Shown here: piece after piece, positions 51,455 through 60,126 of the stretch | How the letters are laid out: each line of letters begins with the position of its first letter | How positions within the stretch are numbered: the stretch's first letter is position 1 | From: Mariniflexile sp044335535 | GTDB taxonomy: Bacteria > Bacteroidota > Bacteroidia > Flavobacteriales > Flavobacteriaceae | Length of the DNA stretch: 64,000 bases | Assembly (NCBI RefSeq): GCF_044335535.1 | Contig: NZ_JBIQVZ010000002.1 | Span: forward strand, 1 to 64,000 | Reading direction: 5' to 3' | Made by a program: the position numbers and the translations under genes | Notes under the pieces: model-generated | What the model saw: only the letters and a program-made list of their open reading frames with translations | Told to the model about the DNA's origin: nothing | Databases searched by the model: none

Positions 51455-52573
51455 ATGCCAACATTTTCAGATTTAGGGGTTCACAAGGACTTTATAAAAG
51501 CTCTTAAGGAATTAGATATAAAAACCCCAACCGATATACAGGAACAAACCATCCCTGTACTATTAGAAGCTCCAACCGATTTTATAGGATTAGCTCAAAC
51601 TGGCACTGGTAAAACGGCTGCGTATGGCTTACCGATCCTGCATCACATAGACACGTCCGTTAACCATGTGCAAGCGTTGATATTAGCGCCGACACGCGAA
51701 TTGGTTCAGCAAATAAAGAAGCAGCTTTTCAAGTTCACCAAATATTCCGAAGACAACATATTTGCAGAGGGTGTTTACGGAGGTGAAAAGATAGACAAAC
51801 AAATTTCAGCCTTAAGAAGAACTACCCATATTGTTATTGCAACCCCGGGACGTTTATTGGATTTAATAGAGCGCGACCACGTTAACATTAAACATGTTAA
51901 AACCCTCGTGTTGGATGAAGCTGACGAAATGCTGAGTATGGGTTTTAAAGAAGATTTAAATAAAATACTCAAATATAACACAGGCCAACGCCAAACATGG
52001 TTATTTTCTGCAACCATGCCTGAGGAAATTCAGCGGATTATTAAAACCTATATGTCACCAAAAGCGGTTAGGGTAGAAGTAAATAAAGCGGATTTGGTAA
52101 ACGCCAACATCACCCATCAGTATATTTCAACAAATATTAAAGAAAAATTCAATATCTTAGTAACATTGTTAGGTAGAAGAAAGGACGAACGTGGTATTAT
52201 TTTTTGCAGAACAAAGGCTGGCACTAAAGATTTAACCGAAAAATTGCAAGACGAAGGCTTTTCAGTAGGTGCATTGGAAGGCGATATGCAACAAAAGGAA
52301 CGCGATAAGGCCATGCGTGCTTTTAAAAATGGTTCGTTACAGATTCTAATTTCTACCGATGTATCTGCAAGAGGTATTGATGTCGATAATTTATCATTTG
52401 TTATTCACCACCAACTTCCAGAACAATTAGAATATTACACACACCGCAGTGGCAGAACGGCACGCGCAGGAAAGAAAGGGCATTCCATAGCATTGATAAT
52501 CCCTGGGGAATTACATAAAATACACGATATTCAAAAGGCTTTGAATATTCAAATAAAAGAAATAATCATATAA
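51455..52573 (+). CDS. DEAD-box RNA helicase
   Basis: 372 residues, a minimal DEAD-box core of two RecA domains. Q motif and KTPTDIQEQTIP at the start; motif I AQTGTGKTAAYGLP; Ia APTRELV; II VLDEADEM; III SATMP; IV IIFCRTK; V STDVSARGIDVDN; VI HRSGRTARAGKKG. It lacks the basic C-terminal tail of RhlE. Followed 26 bp later by a cold-shock protein, a pairing that suggests RNA remodelling in the cold. Confidence 0.95.
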   Translation: MPTFSDLGVHKDFIKALKELDIKTPTDIQEQTIPVLLEAPTDFIGLAQTGTGKTAAYGLPILHHIDTSVNHVQALILAPTRELVQQIKKQLFKFTKYSEDNIFAEGVYGGEKIDKQISALRRTTHIVIATPGRLLDLIERDHVNIKHVKTLVLDEADEMLSMGFKEDLNKILKYNTGQRQTWLFSATMPEEIQRIIKTYMSPKAVRVEVNKADLVNANITHQYISTNIKEKFNILVTLLGRRKDERGIIFCRTKAGTKDLTEKLQDEGFSVGALEGDMQQKERDKAMRAFKNGSLQILISTDVSARGIDVDNLSFVIHHQLPEQLEYYTHRSGRTARAGKKGHSIALIIPGELHKIHDIQKALNIQIKEIII

Positions 52574-52599
52574 TTAATTTAAACCTGTTAACATAAACA

Positions 52600-53052
52600 A
52601 TGGCAAAATCACAAGTAACTTTTAACAAGATTGAAAAAGAAAAGAAGCGCTTAAAAAAACGAGAAGATAAGCAAAAGAAAAAAGAGGCTCGTAAAGCAGA
52701 GGCAAAAGATAACCCACAGGGTATTCAGTTTGCTTATGTAGATTATAATGGTAATTTAACCGATACGCCACCAGACCCTAATTTAAAAGTTAAGGTAGAT
52801 GCTGAAAGTATTGAACTGGGGATTCCAAAGAAAGAAGATAGAGGCGAAGAGGAACCAACAGGAAAAGAAGGTAAAGTATCATTTTTTGACACCTCAAAAG
52901 GCTTCGGATTTATTCTTGACAGTATCAATCAAGAAAAATATTTCGTGCACGTAAGTGGTCTGTTAGAACCTATTAAGGAAAACGATCGGGTATCTTACGA
53001 ACTGGAACGCGGCCAAAAAGGTATGAATGCGGTTCGGGTAAAAAAGATTTAA
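52600..53052 (+). CDS. Cold-shock domain protein with basic N-terminal extension
   Basis: 150 residues. The first 45 residues are almost all Lys, Arg and Glu (EKEKKRLKKREDKQKKKE), a likely RNA-binding charged helix. The C-terminal 65 residues are a cold-shock domain with RNP1 SKGFGFILD and RNP2 YFVHVSGL. It is probably cotranscribed with the DEAD-box helicase upstream. Confidence 0.93.
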   Translation: MAKSQVTFNKIEKEKKRLKKREDKQKKKEARKAEAKDNPQGIQFAYVDYNGNLTDTPPDPNLKVKVDAESIELGIPKKEDRGEEEPTGKEGKVSFFDTSKGFGFILDSINQEKYFVHVSGLLEPIKENDRVSYELERGQKGMNAVRVKKI

Positions 53053-53088
53053 CAGATTTCATCATCATATAGTATATTTTAAGAATTT

Positions 53089-54003
53089 ATGAGTGTACCT
53101 CGTAAAACTATACTCATTCTATTGGCTTTTATTGCCATTTATGTTATTTGGGGTTCTACCTATTTGCTTAATAAAATTGTGGTTACGGAAGTAGCACCAT
53201 TATATTTGGCGTCCATTCGTTTTACTGTAGCATCTATTCTTATGTTCAGTATTGCCAAAGCCATGAAGCTTCAATTAGCCATTAGCAAGCAGCAATTTTT
53301 AAACAATGTATTTGCGGGTTTTTTATTCCTTGTGTATGGCAATGGGATGTTTGTATGGGCTCTTAAATATGTGGATAGCGGATTTGGTGCGTTGGAAGCC
53401 TCCATTCAACCATTAATGGTTTTAGTGATGATGCGTATGGTCGATGGGAAGAAAATCCAAAGAAAGTCCATAATAGGTATTGCACTAGGTGTTATTGGGA
53501 TGTACCTATTGGTAAGCCAAGACCAAATCGTCTTTCAAGAGCATAGTTTAATAGGGATCATCATGATATTTACCTGCGTGATTAGTTGGAGTTGGGGCAG
53601 CTTGTTTGTAGCAAGAGCCGAATTAGCTCCCAATTACTTCGTAAATACGGCTTACCAAATGCTGAGTTCCGGCATACTGCTTTCTATAATTAGTTTGTCG
53701 CTTGGCGAAGTGTGGTTGTCTCCTGTACATTGGAGTCCTTCTGCACAAGGGTCTATGGTGCTTCTTATCATATTTGGAAGTGTTATCGCGTTTACCGCCT
53801 TTAATTACTTGCTTAAGGAAGTTTCTACTGAAAAAGTCTCTACATCGGCATATGTGAATCCCGTCATTGCTCTAATTTTAGGCTGGTATATTTTAGACGA
53901 ACAGATCACAGAACAATCCATAGTTGCTGCTATTATTTTGTTAACAGGGGTGTATTTTATAAACTCAAAACGTATCATCAGACCGCGGTTATATGGACGT
54001 TAA
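53089..54003 (+). CDS. EamA/DMT-family transporter
   Basis: 304 residues with ten hydrophobic segments in two EamA repeats: FIAIYVIWGSTYLLNKIVV opens the first, and IGIIMIFTCVISWSWGSLFV the second. It exports or imports small metabolites; the substrate is unknown. The 3' end overlaps the next DMT gene by 11 bp, so the two are one transcript and may work as a pair. Confidence 0.9.
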   Translation: MSVPRKTILILLAFIAIYVIWGSTYLLNKIVVTEVAPLYLASIRFTVASILMFSIAKAMKLQLAISKQQFLNNVFAGFLFLVYGNGMFVWALKYVDSGFGALEASIQPLMVLVMMRMVDGKKIQRKSIIGIALGVIGMYLLVSQDQIVFQEHSLIGIIMIFTCVISWSWGSLFVARAELAPNYFVNTAYQMLSSGILLSIISLSLGEVWLSPVHWSPSAQGSMVLLIIFGSVIAFTAFNYLLKEVSTEKVSTSAYVNPVIALILGWYILDEQITEQSIVAAIILLTGVYFINSKRIIRPRLYGR

Positions 54004-54838
54004 GCAGGCTATAAAATTCATGATTTTAAGTACCATGGCGTTTGCGTGTATGAATGCCGTAGTGAAGTACCTAGGCAATGTGAACACCTTTCAAATCGTG
54101 TTTTTCAGGTCGTTGGGCTCACTCTTTTTCACCTTCGGATACCTTATAAAAAACAAAATACCATTTATTGGCAATAAAAATAAACTCTTAATATTAAGGT
54201 CGTTAACAGGCGCTACTTCTATGATATTATTCTTCATGTCCGTGAAGTATTTATCGGTTGGTACCGCCGTGTCATTACGTTATACAGCGCCTATTTTTGC
54301 TGCCATTTTCGCCATTTTTATTCTTAAGGAACGGGTTAAACTTGTACAATGGGTGTTTTTTATCGTCTCCTTTATAGGGGTTTTGGTTTTAAAAGGCCTT
54401 GATAGTCAGATCGACTCCTTTGGTTTATTGTTGGTTTTAACTGCAGCCATATTGAGTGGTTTGGTTTATATCATAATTAACAAAATAGGGCAGAGCGAGC
54501 ACCCCGTGGTGGTGGTTAACTATTTTATGTTTACCGCCATGGTTTTGGGTGGCGTGCTTTCCATAGGGCATTGGGTCACACCAACGGGTGTGGAATGGCC
54601 TTTGCTGCTTAGCCTTGGGGTCTTTGGTTATTTTGGGCAGATTTACATGACGAAAGCCTTCCAAACGGCATCAACCACTATTATTGCGCCTTTAAAGTAT
54701 GTAGAAGTTGTTTTTTCATTATTGCTAGGCGTCGCTTTATTTAATGAGGTCTATACCTTCTGGAGTTTGTTTGGTATGGTTTTAATTATAAGTGGCTTGG
54801 TTTTAAATGTGTGGTATAAAGGCCGATTAAAGCAGTGA
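53993..54838 (+). CDS. EamA/DMT-family transporter
   Basis: 281 residues, again ten helices in two EamA repeats (FMILSTMAFACMNAVVKYLG at the start; VVFSLLLGVALFNEVYTFW late). It belongs to a different branch (RhaT/YdcZ-like, close to S-adenosylmethionine-uptake-type DMT proteins) from its neighbour. Start overlaps the upstream transporter by 11 bp. A perfect heptamer array begins 2 bp after its stop. Confidence 0.9.
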   Translation: MDVKQAIKFMILSTMAFACMNAVVKYLGNVNTFQIVFFRSLGSLFFTFGYLIKNKIPFIGNKNKLLILRSLTGATSMILFFMSVKYLSVGTAVSLRYTAPIFAAIFAIFILKERVKLVQWVFFIVSFIGVLVLKGLDSQIDSFGLLLVLTAAILSGLVYIIINKIGQSEHPVVVVNYFMFTAMVLGGVLSIGHWVTPTGVEWPLLLSLGVFGYFGQIYMTKAFQTASTTIIAPLKYVEVVFSLLLGVALFNEVYTFWSLFGMVLIISGLVLNVWYKGRLKQ

Positions 54839-54840
54839 AA

Positions 54841-54875
54841 GTGATTAGTGATTAGTGATTAGTGATTAGTGATTA
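54841..54875 (+). repeat. Five perfect GTGATTA heptamers after a stop codon
   Basis: Begins 2 bp after the TGA at 54836-54838. Each unit carries TGA and, across units, TAG, so all frames are closed within 21 bp. Confidence 0.95.
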
Positions 54876-54927
54876 ATAAAATTAAGCAATATAAGGAGCC
54901 GTCAATAGTAAATAGTCATAGCCAATA

Positions 54928-55161
54928 ATGCCCGCCTATGTCAGTCTGAGCTTGTAGTAGCCATTAGCCATTAGTCATTAGCCATTAGTCATTAGTTGAT
55001 GGTTGTTAACGATTCAACAATTAAACGGTTCAACAATAAACAACTATGTCGGTAATAGGACTTCAACAAGTTCAGTCTGACAAACTAAACGTCATTTTAC
55101 ATTGCTTTTTTTAGAATAAAAATGACACCTCAATGTGACACACTTCATTTTTATCATGTAC
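54928..55161. repeat. Mosaic of BIME-like hairpin, heptamer array and MITE right end
   Basis: A pair of facing CAGTCTGAGCTTG / CTTCAACAAGTTCAGTCTGACA repeats (near 54935 and 55052-55073) has an ATTAGCC/ATTAGTC heptamer array in its loop (54958-54998). The right part up to 55161 (GTGACACACTTCATTT, ATCATGTAC) is the right end of the MITE-like family seen at 2508 and 9922, without a left end. No gene seen in the spacer. Confidence 0.6.
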
Positions 55162-55228
55162 CCATAAATTAAGCATTAAAATTTGTAATTTGCGAGCCTT
55201 AAAAAACCAGTTAAATTCAAAGTGAACT

Positions 55229-56275
55229 ATGGGGTTTAAACAAAGCATCAATCGAGTAAGAAGACGATTCATGCATCGAATAACCAAAAGTGTTGGCAGT
55301 TCTTATGCAGAGCCAACCATCAAACCAGGACAAGTAATAGACATTAAAAAAGTATTGATAATCCGCCCTAATCACAGGTTAGGCAATCAATTACTGCTAA
55401 CGCCATTGGTACAGGAGGTCATAAACACCTTTCCCGATTGCAAAATCGACTTGTTCGTAAAAGGCGGTGTTGCGTACCCAGTGTTTGAAAACTACAAGCA
55501 TATTAACAAGATCATTCAATTACCCAGAAAACCTTTCAGTAATTTATTAAAGTATGCTGGTGTGTGGGTATCCATTAAAAGCAAAAAGTACGATTTAGTC
55601 ATTAACGGTGATAAAAACTCATCTTCAGGACGTTTGTTGACTTTAATTGCCAACGCACCATTTAAAGTTTTTGGTGATGTTAATGAAGCCATCCAAAAGC
55701 AGTACCCCGATCATAAGCATATTTCAAAATCCCCCATTTATAATTTACGCCACTATCTAACAAAACTGGGGGTTCCCAACAACGAGCGTCCGGTGCCTGT
55801 GTTGGACATAAAACTGAGTGCCGCTGAATTAGCCAAGGGCAAGGACATTTTAGATGGTATTGTTAAAAACGACAAAAAAACCATTTGTATTTACACCAAT
55901 GCCACGGGCGATAAATGCTATTCCGAAACATGGTGGGAGGCCTTTTATGCCCGTTTACAAGAGGCCTTTCCTATTTATAATATAATAGAAATGTTGCCTA
56001 TTGAGAACATTTCAAAAATCAACTTTAAAGCGCCTCATTTTTACAGTAAAGATATCCGCGAAATGGGGGCTATTATAAAAAATACGTCGGTGTTTATTGC
56101 TGCCGATAATGGTGTTATGCATTTAGCTAGTGCGTCGCTAACACCAACAGTGGGGTTCTTTTCGGTGACAAGACCAGAGGTTTACGAACCTTATGGCAAT
56201 GGGAGTTTTGCTTTAAACACCAATGAAACTGCTTTGGAAGATTGGATAAAGGCAATTGATGCTTTGTTGAAATAG
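55229..56275 (+). CDS. Glycosyltransferase family 9 (heptosyltransferase-like)
   Basis: 348 residues. After a basic N-terminus (RVRRRFMHR), the GT9 pattern begins with KKVLIIRPNHRLGNQLLLTP, with the C-terminal donor motif FIAADNGVMHLASASLTPTVG. GT9 enzymes add heptose or related sugars to the lipopolysaccharide core at the inner membrane. The donor is not known; Flavobacteria often have unusual cores. The gene stands alone, and a heptamer array starts at the base after its stop. Confidence 0.9.
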   Translation: MGFKQSINRVRRRFMHRITKSVGSSYAEPTIKPGQVIDIKKVLIIRPNHRLGNQLLLTPLVQEVINTFPDCKIDLFVKGGVAYPVFENYKHINKIIQLPRKPFSNLLKYAGVWVSIKSKKYDLVINGDKNSSSGRLLTLIANAPFKVFGDVNEAIQKQYPDHKHISKSPIYNLRHYLTKLGVPNNERPVPVLDIKLSAAELAKGKDILDGIVKNDKKTICIYTNATGDKCYSETWWEAFYARLQEAFPIYNIIEMLPIENISKINFKAPHFYSKDIREMGAIIKNTSVFIAADNGVMHLASASLTPTVGFFSVTRPEVYEPYGNGSFALNTNETALEDWIKAIDALLK

Positions 56276-56303
56276 ATTCGTGATTCGTGATTCGTGATTA
56301 GTG
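56276..56303 (+). repeat. ATTCGTG heptamer array after a stop codon
   Basis: Three perfect ATTCGTG units and one ATTAGTG, starting at the base after the TAG at 56273-56275. TGA occurs at each unit junction. Confidence 0.92.
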
Positions 56304-56751
56304 ATTAACAAAATATTCAGCAGTCAATTCAACGAATAAATAACAAAAAATATATAGTTATCAAATTGGTTTTATGGAACAAGTTTGTCAAGCTGAGCCT
56401 GTCGAAGCTATATGAAGGAAGTTCTCGGCAATAGGACTTCGACTGCGCTCAGTCTGACAGGGGAACTGCTAATTGATTAATGATTAGTGATTAATGATTA
56501 ATGATAAACAAAATAGGCAGTAGTCAATTCAACGATTAAACAATTCAACGATTCAACAAATAAACGAATCAACAATTCAACGATTCAACAAATAAACAAC
56601 AATCAATATCAGGATAATCAAAACTTTTTAACGTTTTGTTATTAGCCAGATTTATAAGTATTTAGTATCTTAGAGCATGATGGTTAGTGATTAACGATTA
56701 ATAAAATAGGTCGTAGTCAATTCAACGATTCAACAATTCAACGATTCAACA
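56304..56751. repeat. Spacer with BIME-like hairpin and several arrays
   Basis: At 56386-56459 two facing repeats (left TGTCAAGCTGAGCCTGTCGA, right CTTCGACTGCGCTCAGTCTG) form a long hairpin with GCTATATGAAGG in the loop, the same loop words as at 10130-10142. Short arrays of TTAGTGA/TTAATGA (56466-56505) and octamer-like CAACGATT/CAATTCAA (56525-56600, 56710-56750) follow. No gene seen. Confidence 0.65.
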
Positions 56752-57297
56752 ATGAAATCCATTTATTTACTTATAGGGTTGTTCATCATAGCGACCACAT
56801 CTTGTAAGTCGTCCAAATCTACTGCAAGTCAGACAGAGATAGATGCTTTGCATTCGATGGTAACAAACAAACAATTCCGCATTGAGTCCGATTGGGCATA
56901 TCCACAGGTCACTAACGCCATGCAACAAGTGTTAAGTTCAGGCTTGTTACAACCTGGTAGTGCCGCAGGTGGTATTAATTTAATAGGGAATTCTAACTTT
57001 TTACGTATTTCTGGAGACAGTATCACGTCCTATTTGCCTTATTATGGCGAACGCCAAATGCAGGTAGCCTATGGTGGTGGCGATAGTGCCATAGAGTTTA
57101 AAGGTTTGGTTGAAAACTATAAGGCGGTACAAAACGACGATCATAGCTATACGATAAGCTTTGAAGCTAAAAGCAACTCCGAAAACTTTAATGTTTTTAT
57201 CCGGCTAAATCCTAAATTAAATAGCGATATGTCAGTGAATGGGATGTCTCGAAATATCATTAGATATTCTGGTGTAGTCATGCCGATTAAGGAGTAA
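56752..57297 (+). CDS. DUF4251 lipoprotein
   Basis: 181 residues. Lipoprotein signal MKSIYLLIGLFIIATTSC (Cys18). The mature domain fits DUF4251: LHSMVTNKQFRIESDWAYP, NFLRISGDSITSYLPYYGE, YTISFEAKSNSENFNVFIRL. Function unknown; widespread in Bacteroidota. Its start lies directly after a simple-repeat array, so the promoter is not obvious. Confidence 0.88.
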   Translation: MKSIYLLIGLFIIATTSCKSSKSTASQTEIDALHSMVTNKQFRIESDWAYPQVTNAMQQVLSSGLLQPGSAAGGINLIGNSNFLRISGDSITSYLPYYGERQMQVAYGGGDSAIEFKGLVENYKAVQNDDHSYTISFEAKSNSENFNVFIRLNPKLNSDMSVNGMSRNIIRYSGVVMPIKE

Positions 57298-57416
57298 GCA
57301 CTAAGCAGTTCGTCGATATTTTGACATTTTAACGAGAATTTTTATAGTTCACATGATTTTTTAGGTGGCACTTGTATAATTATTTAGTTTTGAACCGATT
57401 AAATGATACCACACCC

Positions 57417-58046
57417 ATGAAAAATCTAATAACCTGTTTTTGTTTTATTATTCTAGTAAGCGCGTTTCAAACACTTAATGCACAGGAATTTGCGAGTATT
57501 TTAGACGATGTTCCTCAAAACCATAAGAAACAAAACCCCATTTATAATTTTTCTGAAAAGGAATTAACAAATACGGCAACAGTTCCGGATTTCGATACCA
57601 AGCCCAATAAACTTAAAATATCGGGGACTATTTTTCATGCTGATGGCAAAACACCTGCTAAGGATGTGGTGCTTTTTATTTACCAACCCGATGAGGATGG
57701 GAATTATGAAATTAAAAGGGATAGCAACCGACACCGCTATGTGTACCACCGCGCTTGGATAAAAACCGATGCCGATGGTCGTTACACCTTTTATACCTTT
57801 ATGCCGGGTAAATATTTACACACCAAAGAGTTAAAGCAAATCCACCGTGTGATTAAAGAACCAGGAAAGGCTGAATATGATTTGGCTTCCTTCTTTTTTA
57901 ATGACGATCCATTGATACCGGACCTGACGTTGGCATGTCGTGCCAAAGCGGTACAAAGCATGTTGAGGTTAGAGAAAGAAGGCGATATGTATGTGGCGAC
58001 CAAGGATATTAAACTGACCAAAGACTTGCCTGTTTACGAACAATAA
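57417..58046 (+). CDS. Secreted intradiol-dioxygenase-like protein lacking an iron ligand
   Basis: 209 residues from the ATG at 57417. Signal peptide MKNLITCFCFIILVSAFQTLNAQ. The fold matches the beta-sandwich of catechol intradiol dioxygenases: KISGTIFHADGKTPAKDVVLFIYQ, VYHRAWIKTDADGRYTFYTFMPG, FFFNDDPLIPD. The HxH iron-ligand pair expected after GKY reads QIHR, so one His is replaced. It may be a non-catalytic carrier or have changed chemistry. Confidence 0.75.
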   Translation: MKNLITCFCFIILVSAFQTLNAQEFASILDDVPQNHKKQNPIYNFSEKELTNTATVPDFDTKPNKLKISGTIFHADGKTPAKDVVLFIYQPDEDGNYEIKRDSNRHRYVYHRAWIKTDADGRYTFYTFMPGKYLHTKELKQIHRVIKEPGKAEYDLASFFFNDDPLIPDLTLACRAKAVQSMLRLEKEGDMYVATKDIKLTKDLPVYEQ

Positions 58047-58316
58047 ATTAGGGTGATGGGTTCAAGGTTTTGGGTTCAGGGTTCAGGGTTTTGGGTTCTA
58101 GGTTTTTCAACTCATAAACAAATCAACGAAGATTAACGATTAACGATTTACGATTTTAGATTTACGATTTGCGCACTCAAACTGACAAAGTTCTCGATAC
58201 AATTTTCTCATGCTTCGAAAATCGAACTGATGAGCTGGGTTCTGTTTTTTTGTGCTCTCAACTCATAACTCATAACTTTAATTTTCAGGTTCAAGGTTTA
58301 TCAACTCATAAACATC
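58047..58316. repeat. Left flanking copy of a long direct repeat
   Basis: Begins with GGTTCAG-type heptamers (58056-58105). The block GATTTACG...CTCGATACAATTTTCTCATG (about 58140-58221) and the GGGTTCTGTTTTTTTGT plus AACTCATAACTCATAAC part (58237-58315) recur on the other side of the beta-helix gene at 59834-60075, partly in a different order. No gene seen. Confidence 0.65.
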
Positions 58317-59684
58317 TTACCAACCATCTAGCACGCATTGCATGGTGTAGGGCGTACTTGTAGATAGTGGTAAATCTTCCAAGGAATCTCCTAAATAGTT
58401 TCCACTAGCGTAACCCGTAGCATTTTTAAAACGATACGACCAGCAAAATCTTAGTTCAGGATGTGCGTCCGAATACGTCACCAAGTTATCTACCAACGTC
58501 ACATTCTTAAAATCACTAAATGCTACAAAGTACCCAAGAAACTTGTTGCGGCGTACATCGGCATCCGAACTCTTGTACATGTACATCCCACAATTATTAA
58601 ATACATTTTCATGTACATAGGTTATTTTACTATGTCCTTTATCGCCTCCGCTGGAATACTGTATATAGCCTAATCGTCCATTTACCGAACCTGAAGTCAT
58701 GGTTACGGTGTTTTTTGCTATGATATTGTGGGTTTTATGCCAACTGACTATAGGCCCATCTATATAGGTATTCCCTGAACCCTGTTCCATGGTGTTATCT
58801 AAAATATAGACACCCTCGCCTGTAGCGTTTACAATATCACCACCTTTATTATGATGAAAGTAATTGTTATGGATCAAAATATCTTCATCCACACGCCCCG
58901 GGCCTTCAATGTCAATTCCGAATTGCGGACTCGTGCCATTGATATGATGGATTTCATTATCAGCAATTTTAATACGCACACCGCCCACTATAGAGATCCC
59001 TTGACGCCTGTTGTTGTATATGGTATTGTTTGTAAACGTCACATCATTAGAATCCAGCACTAAAGAGCCATCGCCAGTTGCATCATATATTTGCATGTTA
59101 TCAATGAGCACATTATTATTTCCCCACACGCAAATACCATGGCCTTCATCATGCGCCGTGCCGCCATCACTACGAGGTGTGTAACTATGCGTATCGCGGT
59201 CGCCCTTAATAACACCATCTCTAACGATTATATGGTCACCATTCAATTTTAGAACGCAATAGTTCCATTTATCATTGGTTGCAATTTCTAGAACAGCGCC
59301 TGCACTAAATACAAACTCGGTATTACCATGAATCTCAATACCGCCTTGGTAGGCATCGTTTACATCTTCACCCACCAAATAATGCCCCTCTGGTAATGTG
59401 ATACGGGTATAACCTTCGGTATGCGCCCAATCTATGGCTGCCTGTAAGTTAGTCGTGGTTTTAATGGCGTTGGTGCTATTATTGGGGATGTCCCATTGGT
59501 TGACATCAATGGTGTAGGCTTTTGTATTGGACATACTAGGCAATTGCACATCAAAAAGTATTTCTGGTAATTCTCCTAAATCTAAATCTTCGGTATTGGT
59601 GCCAGTCTCGGTACCGATGGTGGGACCTTCTATATCTTCATTTAAATCTTTATTGTTACAAGCGCTAAACGTAAAAAGCAGCAA
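58317..59684 (-). CDS. Right-handed beta-helix lipoprotein (start disrupted)
   Basis: 455 residues are open from a TTG at 59684, but that start leaves only 8 residues before the lipobox FSAC. An ATG at 59713 lies at the right distance but is out of frame: one extra base in the AAAA or CCCC run just after it would give MKNIPLLPTLLLLFTFSAC, a perfect lipoprotein signal. The mature part is a parallel beta-helix (PbH1-type turns such as NNVLIDNMQIYDATG, NDVTFTNNTIYNN, RIKIADNEIHH), as in secreted polysaccharide lyases and hydrolases. Flanked by long direct repeats. Confidence 0.8.
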   Translation of the reverse strand: MLLFTFSACNNKDLNEDIEGPTIGTETGTNTEDLDLGELPEILFDVQLPSMSNTKAYTIDVNQWDIPNNSTNAIKTTTNLQAAIDWAHTEGYTRITLPEGHYLVGEDVNDAYQGGIEIHGNTEFVFSAGAVLEIATNDKWNYCVLKLNGDHIIVRDGVIKGDRDTHSYTPRSDGGTAHDEGHGICVWGNNNVLIDNMQIYDATGDGSLVLDSNDVTFTNNTIYNNRRQGISIVGGVRIKIADNEIHHINGTSPQFGIDIEGPGRVDEDILIHNNYFHHNKGGDIVNATGEGVYILDNTMEQGSGNTYIDGPIVSWHKTHNIIAKNTVTMTSGSVNGRLGYIQYSSGGDKGHSKITYVHENVFNNCGMYMYKSSDADVRRNKFLGYFVAFSDFKNVTLVDNLVTYSDAHPELRFCWSYRFKNATGYASGNYLGDSLEDLPLSTSTPYTMQCVLDGW

Positions 59685-59713
59685 AAGAGTAGGTAGTAGG
59701 GGTATGTTTTCAT

Positions 59714-60095
59714 GAAATATATTGAACGCGTTTTTTTATCTTCTTTATATACGAGATATTGTTGGGTTTGGTTTAGGACAGACTTCTTAGACTTCTTAGA
59801 TTTTTAGACTTTTTAGATTGTTGGATTGGGGAGCTGGGTTCTGTTTTTTTTGTACTCATAACTCATAACTCATAACTTTTAACTCATAACTTTAATTTTT
59901 GGGTTCAAGGTTTTTTTACTAATAAACTAATAAACTCATAAACAAATCAACAAATCAACAAATCAACGAAGATTAACGATTTTTGATTTACGATTTACGC
60001 ACTCGAATTGACAAGGTTCTCGATACAATTTTCTCATGCTTCGAAAATCACTCGAACTGACAAGATGGATTCTGTTTTTTTTTTTTTTTTGAAAA
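59714..60095. repeat. Right flanking copy of a long direct repeat
   Basis: Contains GAGCTGGGTTCTGTTTTTTT (59830), three AACTCAT heptamers (about 59858-59880), octamers CAAATCAA (59942-59966), and the block GATTTACG ... CTCGATACAATTTTCTCATG (59985-60050) shared with 58140-58221, then a T18 run. No gene seen. Confidence 0.65.
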
Positions 60096-60126
60096 AACCT
60101 AGAACCCAAAACCTTGAACCCAGAAC
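60096..60126 (-). repeat. GAACCCA heptamer array at the lptD stop
   Basis: Imperfect 7-bp units (GAACCCA, AACCTTG) reach the TAG stop of lptD (60127-60129). The complementary words occur in the array after the intradiol-like gene at 58056-58105, in opposite orientation. Confidence 0.7.

Noticed and set aside
59684..59713. TTG at 59684 as the true start of the beta-helix gene
   Set aside because: It leaves too short a signal peptide; a frameshift after the ATG at 59713 explains the sequence better.
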